Below are positions 32,705 to 44,177 of a DNA stretch of 64,000 nt, piece by piece. The notes below the pieces were generated by a model. The model made no database searches, was not told the DNA's origin, and saw nothing but the letters and a program-made list of their open reading frames with translations. The translations under genes and the position numbers were made by a program. Origin of the DNA: Trinickia dinghuensis (GTDB taxonomy: Bacteria > Pseudomonadota > Gammaproteobacteria > Burkholderiales > Burkholderiaceae); the NCBI RefSeq assembly GCF_003367175.1, contig NZ_QRGA01000022.1, positions 1 through 64,000 of the forward strand, in the 5' to 3' direction. Position 1 is the first letter of the stretch; each line of letters begins with the position of its first letter.

Positions 32705-35700
32705 ATGGAACCTCGTCACGCGTATGCGCCGCGGATTTATTTTCTTCACCCTCCCCTCGTCGGGCCGCTCGAAGCTTGGCCCGCACAGTTCGAGCGAGCC
32801 GCCGCGCTCGGTTTCGATCATGTGCTGATCGGCTCGCCCTTCGCCACGGGGCAAGCGGGACACACACAACTGGTGGCCGATTCGGCCCGGCTGCACCCGG
32901 TCTTCGGTACGTCCGGGCATGCCGACGAAGGCCTGCATCGCCTCGCCGACGACGCCCACGCCGCCGGTCTCGCGCTTCTGGTCGATCTCGTGCTCGATCG
33001 CGTCGCGGCCGACGGCGAACTGCTGCGCGCGCACCCCCAATGGTTTCACCCGTACGAGCCCGCACGCGTTCGACTCGATCCACGACACGCGCGCTACGAG
33101 GACAACGCGGCCTACGCCAACTTCGGCGACCCGCATGCCGCCGCGCAGCTCGGCGCCTGGTGGCGCGAGCGGCTCGCCGCTTTGATCGAGGCCGGGGTCG
33201 ACGGCTTCAGGTTCGATTCGCCGCATCACGTTCCCGTCGACATTTGGCTCGAATTGGGGGCAGCCGTGCGCGCCCGCCGCAAAAACGCGCGCATGCTCGC
33301 CGCGACACCGGGACTCGCGCGCGACGACCTCGCAAGGCTCGAACGCGCACAGTTCGACAGCGTCTTCTCGTCGGTGCGCTGGTGGGACTATCGCGAAGAC
33401 TGGCTGGCCGAAGAGCATGCGGTGCTCGCACGCGTAGGCGCGCCGATCGCGTTTCCCGAAGCGCCGTACGGGCCGCGTCTGGCGAGCGAATTGGCTTATG
33501 TGTCCGACGCAACCGCGATCGAACGCGCCTATCGCCGCGCGATCGCAACGAGTGCCTCGCTCGGCACCGGTTGGCTCGTGCCGATGGGATTCGAATACGG
33601 CGTTGCCGAGCCGATCTCGTACACGACCGGCAGCGCGCAGCGATACGGCGAAGCATGCGCCGCCGCGCGCTTCGATCTGGGCGATGCCGTGCGGCAAGCC
33701 AACCTGCTGCGGCAGCAAACGCCGCTGCTGTCGACGGTCGGCGAACTGCGTCAATTGTCGGCTTCCGGATCGAACGTCGCGGCCGTCTTGCGCGGCGAGT
33801 GCGCCGATCTGCGCGATGCGCGCGAAGCCGTGCTGCTCGTCGTCAATCCCGATCTGAGCCGGCCCGCGTTCGTCGAGCCGACACGCTTTCTCGAAGGCGT
33901 ACCCGGCAACTTCATGGCATTCAAGCCGCTGGCAAGCCCCTGTTCGGAACCCGCCGAGCCGCTGCCGGCCTTCGCCCTCGCGCCCGGCGAAGCGCGCGTC
34001 TTTCGCGCGCAGCCGTGCCCCAGCATCGCCGTGCGGCGCGCGCCGAAACGCAACTCGGTGGCCTCGGCCTCGGAAGCGCTTGCCGCGCCGCGCATCGCGA
34101 TCGAGAGCGTGACGCCCACCGTCGACGCCGGGCGGTTCGTCGTCAAACGCGTCGTCGGCGAAGCGGTCGACATCGGCGCCGCCATCTTCGGCGAGGGCCA
34201 CGACAAGATCGCGGCGGCCGTCATCTGGCGCGCCACGGACGAAACGGCCTGGCACGAGACGCCGATGCACCCGGCTGCGCCGGCTGGCCTCGATCTTTGG
34301 CAGGCGAGCGTGACGTTCCCGCGCGTGGGGCGCTACGAGTTCACGGTCGTCGCTTGGCGCGACGATTTCGCCTCGCTCGTCGATCACATCCGCAAGAAGC
34401 TCGACGCCAATCAATCGGTCGAACTCGAACTCGAGGAAGCGCGCCATCTGCTCGCGCGCGTGCTGGCCGAAGCGGAAACCGCCGACGAAACGGGCGCGCA
34501 GCAACAGATCCATCACGAACATCGCGAGCATGAGGCGCAGCACGCGGCCATCGCCACACTGAAGCGTATCGCGACGCGCTTCGCGAGCGCGAACCCTGCC
34601 GCGCGGCTCGAAGCGGTGCTCGCGCCCGACACGGCCGATGCCATCGCAAAGTCCCGGCACCGCCCGTTCTTCGCACGCGAGGCCACGATCTACCGCATCG
34701 ACGCCGAGCGGGCCGCGGCCCGCTTCGCGAGCTGGTACGAAATATTCCCGCGCTCGATGAGCGGCGATCCCGCGCGCCACGGCACGTTCGACGACGTGAT
34801 CGCGCAACTGCCGCGCATTCGCGACATGGGCTTCGACGTTCTTTACTTTCCGCCGATCCACCCGATCGGCCAGATCAATCGCAAGGGCCGCAACAACACG
34901 CTCAAGGCGCTACCGGGCGACGTGGGCAGCCCCTATGCGATCGGCGGCGAAGCAGGCGGGCACACCGCCGTGCATCCCGAACTCGGCACGCTCGACGATT
35001 TCAAGCGCATGCTGGCCGCCGCGCACGAGCACGGGCTCGAGATCGCGCTCGACTTCGCGATCCAGTGCGCGCCCGATCATCCATGGCTCGCCGAGCACGC
35101 GACCTGGTTCGCCTGGCGTCCCGACGGCACGCTGCGCTATGCCGAGAATCCGCCGAAGAAGTATCAGGACATCGTCAACCCCGAGTTCTACGCGCATGAC
35201 GCAAAACCGGCATTGTGGCTTTCGCTGCGCGACATCATCGCGTTCTGGATCGACGCCGGCGTGCGGATCTTCCGCGTCGACAATCCGCACACGAAACCGC
35301 TGCCGTTCTGGGAGTGGATGATCGCCGATATCCGGTCGCGCGATCCCGACGTGATGTTCCTGTCGGAGGCGTTCACGCGTCCGCGCCTCATGTACCGGCT
35401 CGCGAAGCTCGGCTTTTCGCAGTCCTACACGTACTTCACGTGGCGCGAATCGAAGCGCGACTTCACGGAGTATCTGACCGAGCTCACGCAAACGAACGTG
35501 CGCGACTACTTCCGGCCGAATTTCTTCGTGAATACGCCGGACATCAATCCTCGCCACCTGCAGGCGCAGGGCCGTCCCGGCTTCATGATCCGCGCGGCCC
35601 TGGCCGCGACGTTGTCGGGCCTATGGGGCGTCTACAGCGGCTTCGAACTTTGCGAGTCCGCCGCCTTGCCCGGCAGCGAGGAATACCTCGATTCGGAGAA

Positions 35701-36208
35701 GTATCAGATTCGGGCGCGGGATTGGAATCGGCCCGGCAATATCGTCGATGTCGTCACGATGCTGAACCGCGTTCGCCGCGCCAATCCCGCGCTGCACTCG
35801 CATCTCGGCCTGACGTTTCTGGCCGCCCACAACGACCGGATCCTCTTCTTCGAAAAAGCGACGCGCTCGCGCGAAAACGTGATCCTCGTCGCGATCAGCC
35901 TCGATCCGTTCGGTCCGCAAGAGGCCGACCTCGAACTGCCCGGGCATCTGTTCGAGCATTGGCACATGCAGGAATGGGACGCGCTGGCCGTCGCCGATCT
36001 CGCTACCGGAGAGCGCTTCGAGTGGCGCGGCCGCCGCCAGCACGTACGAATCGAACCCGATACACGCCCCTTCGCCATCTGGCGCATTGCGCCCGCCGCA
36101 GGTTTGCCGCGCGAGGAACACGCGCTGGCTTCCTTGGATCGCATCGGCCGAGCGGAACAAGCCGGCAACCGCGGTCACGGCGACACGGAGACGCACCATG
36201 AAGCGTGA
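32705..36208 (+). CDS. glgE: Alpha-1,4-glucan:maltose-1-phosphate maltosyltransferase with extra N-terminal GH13 domain
   Basis: A 1167-residue protein, against about 660-700 for classical GlgE. Start ATG 32705 (GGA upstream) opens directly into a GH13-like barrel (residues about 1-460). That barrel keeps GVDGFRFD (Asp171) but has Ala200 where the acid/base Glu is expected (MLAATPG instead of FLAETLG), and APYG where SHDT is expected, so it is probably inactive. From about 465 follow the GlgE N-terminal Ig-like domain, the catalytic barrel (WYEIFPRSMSG at about 676; nucleophile Asp859 in FRVDNPHTKP; acid/base Glu888 in FLSEAFTRP) and the C-terminal domain. It adds maltosyl units from maltose-1-phosphate to alpha-glucan in the cytosol. 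Its end overlaps treS-pep2 by 11 bp. Confidence 0.92.
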   Translation: MEPRHAYAPRIYFLHPPLVGPLEAWPAQFERAAALGFDHVLIGSPFATGQAGHTQLVADSARLHPVFGTSGHADEGLHRLADDAHAAGLALLVDLVLDRVAADGELLRAHPQWFHPYEPARVRLDPRHARYEDNAAYANFGDPHAAAQLGAWWRERLAALIEAGVDGFRFDSPHHVPVDIWLELGAAVRARRKNARMLAATPGLARDDLARLERAQFDSVFSSVRWWDYREDWLAEEHAVLARVGAPIAFPEAPYGPRLASELAYVSDATAIERAYRRAIATSASLGTGWLVPMGFEYGVAEPISYTTGSAQRYGEACAAARFDLGDAVRQANLLRQQTPLLSTVGELRQLSASGSNVAAVLRGECADLRDAREAVLLVVNPDLSRPAFVEPTRFLEGVPGNFMAFKPLASPCSEPAEPLPAFALAPGEARVFRAQPCPSIAVRRAPKRNSVASASEALAAPRIAIESVTPTVDAGRFVVKRVVGEAVDIGAAIFGEGHDKIAAAVIWRATDETAWHETPMHPAAPAGLDLWQASVTFPRVGRYEFTVVAWRDDFASLVDHIRKKLDANQSVELELEEARHLLARVLAEAETADETGAQQQIHHEHREHEAQHAAIATLKRIATRFASANPAARLEAVLAPDTADAIAKSRHRPFFAREATIYRIDAERAAARFASWYEIFPRSMSGDPARHGTFDDVIAQLPRIRDMGFDVLYFPPIHPIGQINRKGRNNTLKALPGDVGSPYAIGGEAGGHTAVHPELGTLDDFKRMLAAAHEHGLEIALDFAIQCAPDHPWLAEHATWFAWRPDGTLRYAENPPKKYQDIVNPEFYAHDAKPALWLSLRDIIAFWIDAGVRIFRVDNPHTKPLPFWEWMIADIRSRDPDVMFLSEAFTRPRLMYRLAKLGFSQSYTYFTWRESKRDFTEYLTELTQTNVRDYFRPNFFVNTPDINPRHLQAQGRPGFMIRAALAATLSGLWGVYSGFELCESAALPGSEEYLDSEKYQIRARDWNRPGNIVDVVTMLNRVRRANPALHSHLGLTFLAAHNDRILFFEKATRSRENVILVAISLDPFGPQEADLELPGHLFEHWHMQEWDALAVADLATGERFEWRGRRQHVRIEPDTRPFAIWRIAPAAGLPREEHALASLDRIGRAEQAGNRGHGDTETHHEA

Positions 36209-39200
36209 AGATCATCCTTTGGACTCCGCCGCCACGCAGGACGAGACGAGACAGCGCTCGCGCACGTCGCGGCGCGCGGCCAAATCGCCCCTGTCCGACG
36301 ATCCGCTTTGGTACAAAGACGCGATCATCTACCAGGTGCACGTGAAGTCGTTCTTCGACGCGAACAACGACGGCGTCGGCGATTTCCCGGGCCTCATCGC
36401 GAAGCTCGACTACATCGCGGAACTCGGCGTCAACACGATCTGGCTGCTGCCGTTCTATCCGTCGCCGCGACGCGACGACGGCTACGACATCGCCGATTAC
36501 CGCAGCGTGCACCCCGATTACGGCACGCTCACCGATCTGCGACGCTTCATTCAAGGCGCGCACGCGCGCGGCATGCGCGTGGTCACCGAACTTGTCATCA
36601 ATCACACGTCGGATCAGCATCCGTGGTTTCAGCGCGCGCGCCGCGCGAAGCCCGGATCCAATCACCGCAACTACTACGTGTGGTCCGACACGGACAAGCG
36701 GTACGAGGGCACGCGCATCATCTTCATCGATACCGAGCCTTCGAACTGGACGCACGATCCCGTAGCCGGCGCCTATTACTGGCACCGCTTCTATTCGCAT
36801 CAGCCCGATCTGAATTTCGACAATCCGGCCGTCATGCGCGAAGTGCTGCAGGTCATGCGCTTCTGGCTCGACATGGGAATCGACGGGCTCCGGCTCGATG
36901 CGGTGCCCTACCTCGTCGAGCGCGAAGGCACGAGCAACGAGAACCTGCCGGAAACGCACGCGATCCTGAAGCGCATCCGCGCCACGATCGATGCCGAGTA
37001 TCCGAACCGGATGCTGCTCGCCGAAGCGAATCAATGGCCGGAAGACGTGCAGGAATACTTCGGGCAGGAAGACGAATGCCATATGGCCTTTCACTTCCCG
37101 CTGATGCCGCGCATCTACATGGCGATCGCGAGCGAAGACCGCTTTCCGATCACCGACATCATGCGGCAGACGCCGGAGCTGCCGCCCACCTGCCAGTGGG
37201 CCATCTTCCTGCGCAACCACGACGAGCTGACGCTCGAGATGGTGACGGACTCCGAGCGCGACTATCTGTGGAACACCTATGCGAGCGATCGTCGGGCGCG
37301 CCTCAATCTCGGCATTCGCCGCCGGCTCGCGCCGCTGATGGAGCGCGACCGGCGCCGGATCGAGCTCATCAATTCGCTGCTGCTGTCGATGCCGGGTACG
37401 CCCGTCATTTACTACGGCGACGAACTGGGCATGGGCGACAACATCCATCTCGGCGATCGCGACGGTGTCCGCACGCCGATGCAATGGTCGTCTGACCGCA
37501 ACGGCGGCTTCTCGCGCGCGGATCCCGAGCAACTCGTGTTGCCGCCCGTCATGGGCACGCTGTATGGCTTCGACGCCGTCAACGTCGAGGCGCAGACACG
37601 CGACCCGCACTCGCTGCTCAACTGGACGCGGCGCATGCTCGCCACGCGCCGCTCCAAGCTCGCCTTCGGCCGCGGCACGATCCGCTTCCTGCGTCCGTCG
37701 AATCGCAAAATCCTGGCCTATCTACGCGAAATGGAGGGCCACGCTCCGATTCTCTGCGTCGCGAATATGTCGCGCGCGCCGCAAGCGGTCGAACTCGACT
37801 TGTCCGAATTCGCCGGCCGCGTGCCCGTCGAAATGACAGCCGATTCGGTGTTTCCGGCGATCGGCCAGCTCACGTATCTGCTGACCTTCCCGCCCTACGG
37901 CTTCCTTTGGTTCATGCTCTGCAACAACGAGGATCGCCCGTCCTGGTCGCAGTCCAGTTCGGAGCAGTTGCCGGAATTCATCACGCTCGTGCTTCGCACA
38001 GGGCAAACGGGCCCGACGCCCGAAAACGTGCGGCTGCTCGAATCGGAGGTGCTGCCCTCCTACCTCAGCCGCCGCCGCTGGTTCGCGTCGAAGGACCAGA
38101 AGCTTCACGCCGTGCGGCTCGCCGCGCTGACGACGATCCCCGACGCGGGCTTCGCCTTCACCGAAATCGAAGCCGACGTCGGACGCCACACCGAGCGCTA
38201 TGTGCTGCCGCTGGCGATCAGCTGGGGCAGCGACACGACCGTGCCGCTGTTCATGCAGCTATCGCTCGCCCGTGTGAGACGCGGACGCAACATCGGCCAC
38301 TTGACCGACGCCTTCTCGCTGCCGCTGTTCGCGCATGCGGTGTTGCAGAATCTGCGCGTGCAATCGGTCATCCCCACCGTGCAGAAGAGCGAGATTCGTT
38401 TCGTTCCGACGGCTAGGTTCGGCGAACTCGACGCACTCGGCGAGGCGCCCGAAATTCGCTGGATCGCGGCGGAGCAAAGCAACAGCTCGCTCGTCGTCGG
38501 CGATCGCGCCGTGCTCAAGCTCGTGCGGCGCGTGATCGGCGGCATCCATCCCGAAGCCGAAATGAGCCGGCATCTGACCGAGATCGGCTATGCGAACACG
38601 GCACCGCTTTACGGCGAGGTCGTGCGCGTCGACCCGCAAAACGTGCCGCATACGCTGGCCCTGCTGCAAGGCTTCATCGAAAACCAAGGCGATGCGTGGA
38701 ATTGGGCGCTCGACTATCTGCGCCGCGTGATCGACGAGCTCGCGCTCGCGCCGGAAACGGAAGAACCCGATCCGGAGATGTTCGAGGGCTATCGCGCGCT
38801 CACGAGGACAATCGGACGGCGCCTCGGCGAGTTGCACGCCGCGCTGGCGGCCCCCTGCGACGACCCTGCGTTCGCACCGGAAAAGGCCACGCGCGCGGAC
38901 GTGCGAGCCTGGGTGGAAGGCGCTCGCTCGATGCTCGAGCACGCGCTCGACGTGCTCGCGGCGGAGGCGGCGAAGGAAGGATCGTCGATGGACGACGAGA
39001 CTCGCGCGCAAGCGCAGGCGCTCGTCGATCGGCGTGCCGAACTCGTCGAAGCGCTCGAGCATCATGTGCCGCATCAGGTCGACGCGCTGCGCATCCGCGT
39101 GCACGGCGATTTCCACTTGGGCCAAATCCTGATCGCGCAAAACGACGTCTACCTGATCGACTTCGAGGGCGAGCCGGCCCGCCCGCTCGACGAGCGCCGA

Positions 39201-39596
39201 ATGAAGCGCAGCCCGCTCGTCGACGTCGCGGGCCTGTTGCGCTCGCTCTCGTATGCGAGCGCGGCGGCGCAGCCCCTTTCGGAAAACGCGCCGATGCTGA
39301 CCGCCGACCGCAAGCGCGCGCTCTTCGAACGCTTCCGCGAGGAAGGCCAGCAAAGCTTCCTCGATGGCTATCGCGAGGCCGTCGGCCATGCCGCGCATCC
39401 GCTCGTCTCGCCCGATGCCGAGGGTGTGCTGCTCGATCTGTTCCTCGTCGAAAAGGCAGCCTACGAGGTGCGCTACGAAGCCGCGAACCGGCCGACCTGG
39501 CTCGGGCTGCCGCTGCGCGGCCTGGCCGCGCTCGCAGCGCGGCTCCTCGGCGAAACGGGCGACGACGACGAGGCCGCCTCGCCCGAGCAAACGTGA
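36198..39596 (+). CDS. treS: Trehalose synthase-maltokinase fusion (TreS-Pep2)
   Basis: A 1132-residue fusion. Residues about 35-590 are trehalose synthase (GH13_16): [19 protein letters not shown], nucleophile Asp234 ([11 protein letters not shown]), Glu276 ([12 protein letters not shown]) and Asp342 ([11 protein letters not shown]). Residues about 640-1110 are the maltokinase Pep2: [11 protein letters not shown], then the kinase-like catalytic loop [12 protein letters not shown] (Asp971) and metal site LIDFEGEP (Asp988). It converts trehalose to maltose and phosphorylates it to maltose-1-phosphate, the GlgE donor, so intermediate transfer within one chain is favoured. ATG 36198 (GGAG upstream) overlaps the glgE stop. 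Fusions of this type are common in proteobacteria. Confidence 0.95.
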   Translation: MKREDHPLDSAATQDETRQRSRTSRRAAKSPLSDDPLWYKDAIIYQVHVKSFFDANNDGVGDFPGLIAKLDYIAELGVNTIWLLPFYPSPRRDDGYDIADYRSVHPDYGTLTDLRRFIQGAHARGMRVVTELVINHTSDQHPWFQRARRAKPGSNHRNYYVWSDTDKRYEGTRIIFIDTEPSNWTHDPVAGAYYWHRFYSHQPDLNFDNPAVMREVLQVMRFWLDMGIDGLRLDAVPYLVEREGTSNENLPETHAILKRIRATIDAEYPNRMLLAEANQWPEDVQEYFGQEDECHMAFHFPLMPRIYMAIASEDRFPITDIMRQTPELPPTCQWAIFLRNHDELTLEMVTDSERDYLWNTYASDRRARLNLGIRRRLAPLMERDRRRIELINSLLLSMPGTPVIYYGDELGMGDNIHLGDRDGVRTPMQWSSDRNGGFSRADPEQLVLPPVMGTLYGFDAVNVEAQTRDPHSLLNWTRRMLATRRSKLAFGRGTIRFLRPSNRKILAYLREMEGHAPILCVANMSRAPQAVELDLSEFAGRVPVEMTADSVFPAIGQLTYLLTFPPYGFLWFMLCNNEDRPSWSQSSSEQLPEFITLVLRTGQTGPTPENVRLLESEVLPSYLSRRRWFASKDQKLHAVRLAALTTIPDAGFAFTEIEADVGRHTERYVLPLAISWGSDTTVPLFMQLSLARVRRGRNIGHLTDAFSLPLFAHAVLQNLRVQSVIPTVQKSEIRFVPTARFGELDALGEAPEIRWIAAEQSNSSLVVGDRAVLKLVRRVIGGIHPEAEMSRHLTEIGYANTAPLYGEVVRVDPQNVPHTLALLQGFIENQGDAWNWALDYLRRVIDELALAPETEEPDPEMFEGYRALTRTIGRRLGELHAALAAPCDDPAFAPEKATRADVRAWVEGARSMLEHALDVLAAEAAKEGSSMDDETRAQAQALVDRRAELVEALEHHVPHQVDALRIRVHGDFHLGQILIAQNDVYLIDFEGEPARPLDERRMKRSPLVDVAGLLRSLSYASAAAQPLSENAPMLTADRKRALFERFREEGQQSFLDGYREAVGHAAHPLVSPDAEGVLLDLFLVEKAAYEVRYEAANRPTWLGLPLRGLAALAARLLGETGDDDEAASPEQT

Positions 39597-39606
39597 GAAT
39601 TGTCAG

Positions 39607-41859
39607 ATGGGTTCCATGAACGATCAATCGTCACGCGTCCGCGAAATCGCCGACCGCGATCCGACCACCGGCATGCACCCCGTCGACGTCGAAGCACTCG
39701 TCGACGGCCGGCATCCCGATCCGTTCTCGCAGCTCGGCCTGCATCGCACCACGGCAGGCCATGCCGTGCGCGCGATGCTGCCCGGCGCATCGGGCGTCTC
39801 CGTCGTTGCGCGCTCGAGCGGCGAATGCATCGGCAAGCTGACACGGATCGATCCGAGCGGGCTCTTTGCGGGGCTCGTGCAACGCGACGAGCCCTATCGG
39901 CTTTGCGTCGATTGGCACGGCGTCGAGCAGGAGATCGAGGACACGTATACGTTCGGCCCCGTGCTGTCCGAGGACGCACTCGCGCGTCTCGCGCGCGCCG
40001 ATCCCTATGCCGTGCTCGATTGCCTCGGCGCGCGGCCCTGCACGTTCGAAGGCATCCCGGGCGTGCGCTTCGCCGTCTGGGCGCCGAACGCGCGGCGCGT
40101 GTCCGTCGTCGGCGACTTCAACACGTGGGACGGCCGCCGTCATCCCATGCGCCTGCGCCACGAGGCGGGTGTCTGGGAGCTGTTCGTCCCTCGGCTCGCA
40201 GCCGGCGCGCGCTACAAGTACGAAATCGTCACGCGCGAGGGACACACGCTGCCGCTCAAAGCCGATCCCTGCGCCTTGCAAACCGAGCGGACGCCGGCAA
40301 CGGGATCGGTCGTCGCCGATTGGACTTCGATCGAACAATTCCCTTGGACGGACGGCGCTTGGATCGCGAATCGCGCCGCGCTGCAAAGCGCCCAGGCGCC
40401 GATCTCCATCTACGAGGTGCACGCCGAGTCGTGGCTCCGCATCGAGGAAGACGGCCACCGCGGACTCGATTGGGACGAACTCGCCGATCGCCTGATTCCT
40501 TACGTGCTCGGCATGGGCTTCACGCACGTCGAATTCTTGCCGATCGCCGAGCATCCGTTCGGCGGCTCGTGGGGATATCAGCCGCTCGCGCCTTTCGCCC
40601 CATCCGCGCGCTTCGGCGCACCGCAAGGGTTCGCGCATTTCGTCAACCGCGCGCACGAGGCGGGGCTCGGCGTGATTATCGATTGGGTCAGCGCGCACTT
40701 TCCGAACGACGCGCACGGCCTCATCCAATTCGACGGGACGCCGCTTTACGAACACGCGGATCCGCGCGAGGGATATCACCAAGACTGGAACACGATGATC
40801 TACAACCTCGGCCGCAACGAGGTCAGCGCGTTCCTGGTCGCATCGGCGCTTGCGTGGTTGCTGCGCTATCACGTCGACGCGCTGCGAGTCGATGCCGTCG
40901 CTTCGATGCTCTACCGCGACTACTCGCGCGCCGAAGGCCAATGGGTGCCGAACATTTACGGCGGCAGGGAAAACCTGGAAGCGATTGCATTCCTCAAGCG
41001 AGTCAACCATGAGGTCGGTTACGCCCCCGGTGTACCCGGCGCCATTACGATCGCCGAGGAATCGACGGCATGGCCCGGCGTAACGGCTCGGCTCGAGGAC
41101 GGCGGCCTAGGATTCAACTTCAAGTGGAACATGGGCTGGATGCACGACACGCTGCACTACATGCATGAAGACCCGGTCTACCGCCGCTACCACCATCACA
41201 ACATGACGTTCGGCATGGTCTACGCCTACTCCGAGCGCTTCGTGCTGCCGCTCTCGCACGACGAAGTCGTGCACGGCAAGGGCTCGCTGCTCGGCAAGAT
41301 GCCCGGCGATCGCTGGCAGCAGTTCGCGAATCTGCGCGCGTACTTCGGCTTCATGTGGACGCACCCCGGCAAGAAGCTGCTCTTCATGGGCGGCGAACTC
41401 GCGCAACACGCCGAATTCAACCACGACGCCTCGCCGCATTGGCATCTCATCGACGATCCGATGCACCAGGGCGTCCAAACGCTTATTCGCGACCTGAACC
41501 GTCTCTATGCCGCGGAGCCCGCGCTGCATGCGCTCGACTCCGAGCCGGGCGGCTTCGAGTGGCTCGTCGGCGACGACAGCGGCAACAGCGTGTTCGCGTA
41601 TCGGCGCTGCGACGGGGCGGGCCGGGAAGTCGCGATCGTCTGCAACATGACGCCCGTGCCGCGTCACGGCTACCGCATCGGCATGCAGCGTTCCGGCTGG
41701 TGGAGCGAGGTGCTGAACACCGATGCCCTCGTTTATGGCGGATCGAACGTCGGCAACGGCGGCGGGGTCGTCACCGAAGACGTGCCGGCTCACGGCAAAC
41801 CGCAATCGGCCGTGCTGACGCTGCCGCCGCTCGCCACGATCGTGCTGCGCGCCGAGTAA
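39607..41859 (+). CDS. glgB: 1,4-alpha-glucan branching enzyme
   Basis: A 750-residue GlgB of normal length. Residues about 25-125 are the N1 domain, about 140-240 the CBM48 domain ([21 protein letters not shown]), then the GH13_9 barrel with [16 protein letters not shown], nucleophile Asp429 ([17 protein letters not shown]), acid/base Glu484 ([11 protein letters not shown]) and [14 protein letters not shown]. It makes alpha-1,6 branches in the glucan built by GlgE. ATG 39607 lies 10 bp after the treS-pep2 stop; a second ATG at 39616 is an alternative. Confidence 0.95.
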   Translation: MGSMNDQSSRVREIADRDPTTGMHPVDVEALVDGRHPDPFSQLGLHRTTAGHAVRAMLPGASGVSVVARSSGECIGKLTRIDPSGLFAGLVQRDEPYRLCVDWHGVEQEIEDTYTFGPVLSEDALARLARADPYAVLDCLGARPCTFEGIPGVRFAVWAPNARRVSVVGDFNTWDGRRHPMRLRHEAGVWELFVPRLAAGARYKYEIVTREGHTLPLKADPCALQTERTPATGSVVADWTSIEQFPWTDGAWIANRAALQSAQAPISIYEVHAESWLRIEEDGHRGLDWDELADRLIPYVLGMGFTHVEFLPIAEHPFGGSWGYQPLAPFAPSARFGAPQGFAHFVNRAHEAGLGVIIDWVSAHFPNDAHGLIQFDGTPLYEHADPREGYHQDWNTMIYNLGRNEVSAFLVASALAWLLRYHVDALRVDAVASMLYRDYSRAEGQWVPNIYGGRENLEAIAFLKRVNHEVGYAPGVPGAITIAEESTAWPGVTARLEDGGLGFNFKWNMGWMHDTLHYMHEDPVYRRYHHHNMTFGMVYAYSERFVLPLSHDEVVHGKGSLLGKMPGDRWQQFANLRAYFGFMWTHPGKKLLFMGGELAQHAEFNHDASPHWHLIDDPMHQGVQTLIRDLNRLYAAEPALHALDSEPGGFEWLVGDDSGNSVFAYRRCDGAGREVAIVCNMTPVPRHGYRIGMQRSGWWSEVLNTDALVYGGSNVGNGGGVVTEDVPAHGKPQSAVLTLPPLATIVLRAE

Positions 41860-41959
41860 TCGATCGCGCACGTGACGACATCACTAGGTAACGACGCAAC
41901 GGCATCGCCGGCCCGGACGCATCACGACCATCACATCATTACAGGGACAAGGACGAGGC

Positions 41960-44140
41960 ATGGCGAATTCGTTACCCGATCGGCTCGAGCCCGGCGCACC
42001 CTATCCGCTCGGTGCGATGTGGGACGGTTTGGGCGTGAACTTCGCCGTGTTTTCGGCGAATGCGCATCAGATCGACCTCTGCTTGTTCGATCCCGCGGGT
42101 CACAAGGAACTCGCTCGCCTGCCGCTGCCCGAGTGCACCGATGAAGTCTGGCACGGCTATCTGCCCGGCGCGCATCCGGGCACCGTATACGGCTTTCGCG
42201 CGCACGGCCCCTATCAGCCGCAGTATGGCCATCGCTTCAATTCGAACAAGCTGCTGATCGATCCGTACGCGAAGAAGCTAACGGGGCCGTTTCGCTGGGC
42301 CGATGCGCTGTTCGGCTACCGCGTGCACTCGAACAAGCACGACTTGTCGCTCGACAAGCGCGATTCGGCGCTGGCCGTGCCGAAATGCGTCGTGATCGAC
42401 GAAGCGTTCGATTGGTCGCGCGACGTCCGCCCCGACGTGCCGTGGTCCGAAACGGTCATCTATGAAGCGCACCTGCGCGGCGTATCGATGCTGAACCCGG
42501 ACGTGCGCCAGCACGAGCGCGGCACGTTCGCGGCGCTGGCGTCGCCGCGCTTCATCGACCATCTGCGCGATCTCGGCATCACGGCAGTCGAGTTGCTGCC
42601 GATCCACGCATTTCTCGACGAACGCTTCCTGCTCGAACGCAGCCTCACGAACTACTGGGGCTACAACACGGCCGCTTTCTTTGCGCCGCATGCGGCGTAT
42701 CTTTCGACGCGGCGCTTGAACGAAATGCGGATCGCCGTGCGGCAACTGCACGCGGCCGGCATCGAAGTCATTCTCGACGTCGTCTACAACCACACCTGCG
42801 AAGGCAACGAACTGGGCCCGACCGTCTCGTGGCGCGGACTCGACAACGCGAGCTACTACCGGCTCATTCCCGGCGACGAGCGCCACTACATCAACGATAC
42901 GGGCTGCGGCAACACGCTCAATCTGTCTCACCCTCGCGTGCTGCAGATGGTGATGGATTCGCTGCGCTACTGGGTCAGCGCGTTTCATGTCGACGGCTTC
43001 CGCTTCGATCTCGGCGTGACGCTCGGCCGCGAAGGCAACGGCTTCGACCCGGGCTCGGGCTTTTTCGACGTGATTCGCCAGGACCCGGTCCTGTCGAAGC
43101 GCAAGCTCATCTCCGAGCCGTGGGACGTTGGCCCCGGCGGCTATCAGGTCGGCCATCATCCCCCGGGCTTCGCGGAATGGAACGACAAGTTCCGCGACTG
43201 CGCGCGGCGCTTCTGGCGTGGCGATTCGGGCATACGCGCCGAACTCGCGGCCCGGATCGCCGGCTCGGCGGAACTGTTCAATCACCGTTTCAGGCGCCCT
43301 TGGGCCTCGGTCAACTATCTCGCGTCGCATGACGGCTTCACGCTCGCCGACGTCACCGCGTACGAGCACAAGCACAACGAAGCGAACGGCGAAAACAATG
43401 CCGACGGCCACAACGAGAATTGCAGTGCGAACTGGGGTGCCGAGGGCGCGACGGACGACGAGACGATCAAAGCGACGCGCGCGCGCATCGCACGCTCGAT
43501 GCTCGCGAGCGTATTCACGTCGCTCGGCACGCCGATGCTCGCCGCGGGCGACGAGTTCGGGCGCAGCCAGGGCGGCAACAACAACGCCTATTGTCAGGAT
43601 AACGAACTATCGTGGCTCGACTGGCAGGCCGCCGATTCGAAGGAAGGCCGCGCGCTGACGGCGTTCACCGCCCGGCTCATCGCACTTCGGCGCCAACATC
43701 CGCTACTGCGCGACACGCGCTTTCTGCGTGGCGAGGAAGACGTGGTGCCCGGCGTGAAAGACGTCAGCTGGTTCGACGAACGCGGCGAACCGCTGACGAG
43801 CGATGCGTGGCAGGACCCCGAGGGGCGCGCGCTCACGTTGCGCCGCGCGGGTTCCGATCTCGAAGGCAAGATCGAAGTGCTGCTGTTGATGCACAACGGC
43901 TCGCACGTGGACCTTAAATTCGTGCCGCCCGCCCCGCCTCTGGAATGGAACGTGCTGACCGACAGCACGGACCCCGAGGCCCCCGTGCATCGACTCGACG
44001 GCGGCGAGCTGCAAGTCGGCGCGCACGGTTTCATGCTGCTCGCCGCGAGACCGCCACGGGCCCAAAGCACGACACCGGCCCCCGATGCCGGGGACCCGGA
44101 CCAAGACCAAGATCAACATCACGGTCCGAACCAACACTGA
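41960..44140 (+). CDS. glgX: Glycogen debranching enzyme GlgX
   Basis: A 726-residue isoamylase-type debranching enzyme (GH13_11). CBM48 at about 15-100 (GAMWDGLGVNFAVFSANAHQ), then the barrel: VIYEAHLRGVSML, NYWGYNTAAFFAPH, DVVYNHTCEGNELGPT, nucleophile Asp350 (FHVDGFRFDLG), acid/base Glu386 (KLISEPWDVGPGGYQVG) and SHDGFTLADV. It removes alpha-1,6 branches, preparing linear chains for TreY. Ribosome site AGGACGAGG seven bases before ATG. The gap of 100 bp before it is the longest in the cluster, so an internal promoter is possible. The last 25 residues are an acidic, Gln/Asp-rich tail. Confidence 0.95.
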   Translation: MANSLPDRLEPGAPYPLGAMWDGLGVNFAVFSANAHQIDLCLFDPAGHKELARLPLPECTDEVWHGYLPGAHPGTVYGFRAHGPYQPQYGHRFNSNKLLIDPYAKKLTGPFRWADALFGYRVHSNKHDLSLDKRDSALAVPKCVVIDEAFDWSRDVRPDVPWSETVIYEAHLRGVSMLNPDVRQHERGTFAALASPRFIDHLRDLGITAVELLPIHAFLDERFLLERSLTNYWGYNTAAFFAPHAAYLSTRRLNEMRIAVRQLHAAGIEVILDVVYNHTCEGNELGPTVSWRGLDNASYYRLIPGDERHYINDTGCGNTLNLSHPRVLQMVMDSLRYWVSAFHVDGFRFDLGVTLGREGNGFDPGSGFFDVIRQDPVLSKRKLISEPWDVGPGGYQVGHHPPGFAEWNDKFRDCARRFWRGDSGIRAELAARIAGSAELFNHRFRRPWASVNYLASHDGFTLADVTAYEHKHNEANGENNADGHNENCSANWGAEGATDDETIKATRARIARSMLASVFTSLGTPMLAAGDEFGRSQGGNNNAYCQDNELSWLDWQAADSKEGRALTAFTARLIALRRQHPLLRDTRFLRGEEDVVPGVKDVSWFDERGEPLTSDAWQDPEGRALTLRRAGSDLEGKIEVLLLMHNGSHVDLKFVPPAPPLEWNVLTDSTDPEAPVHRLDGGELQVGAHGFMLLAARPPRAQSTTPAPDAGDPDQDQDQHHGPNQH

Positions 44141-44177
44141 CGAATCATTTCGCGTTCTCGAACAAGGAGCCGCTGAC

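Noticed and set aside
32258-34861. 867-codon open frame on the minus strand opposite glgE
   Set aside because: It runs antisense to well-conserved GlgE coding sequence, has Arg/Ala/Gly-biased content and no recognisable domain. High GC removes stop codons in complementary frames; the same holds for the antisense frames at 7900-9294, 36003-37610, 39631-41010 and 53832-56141.
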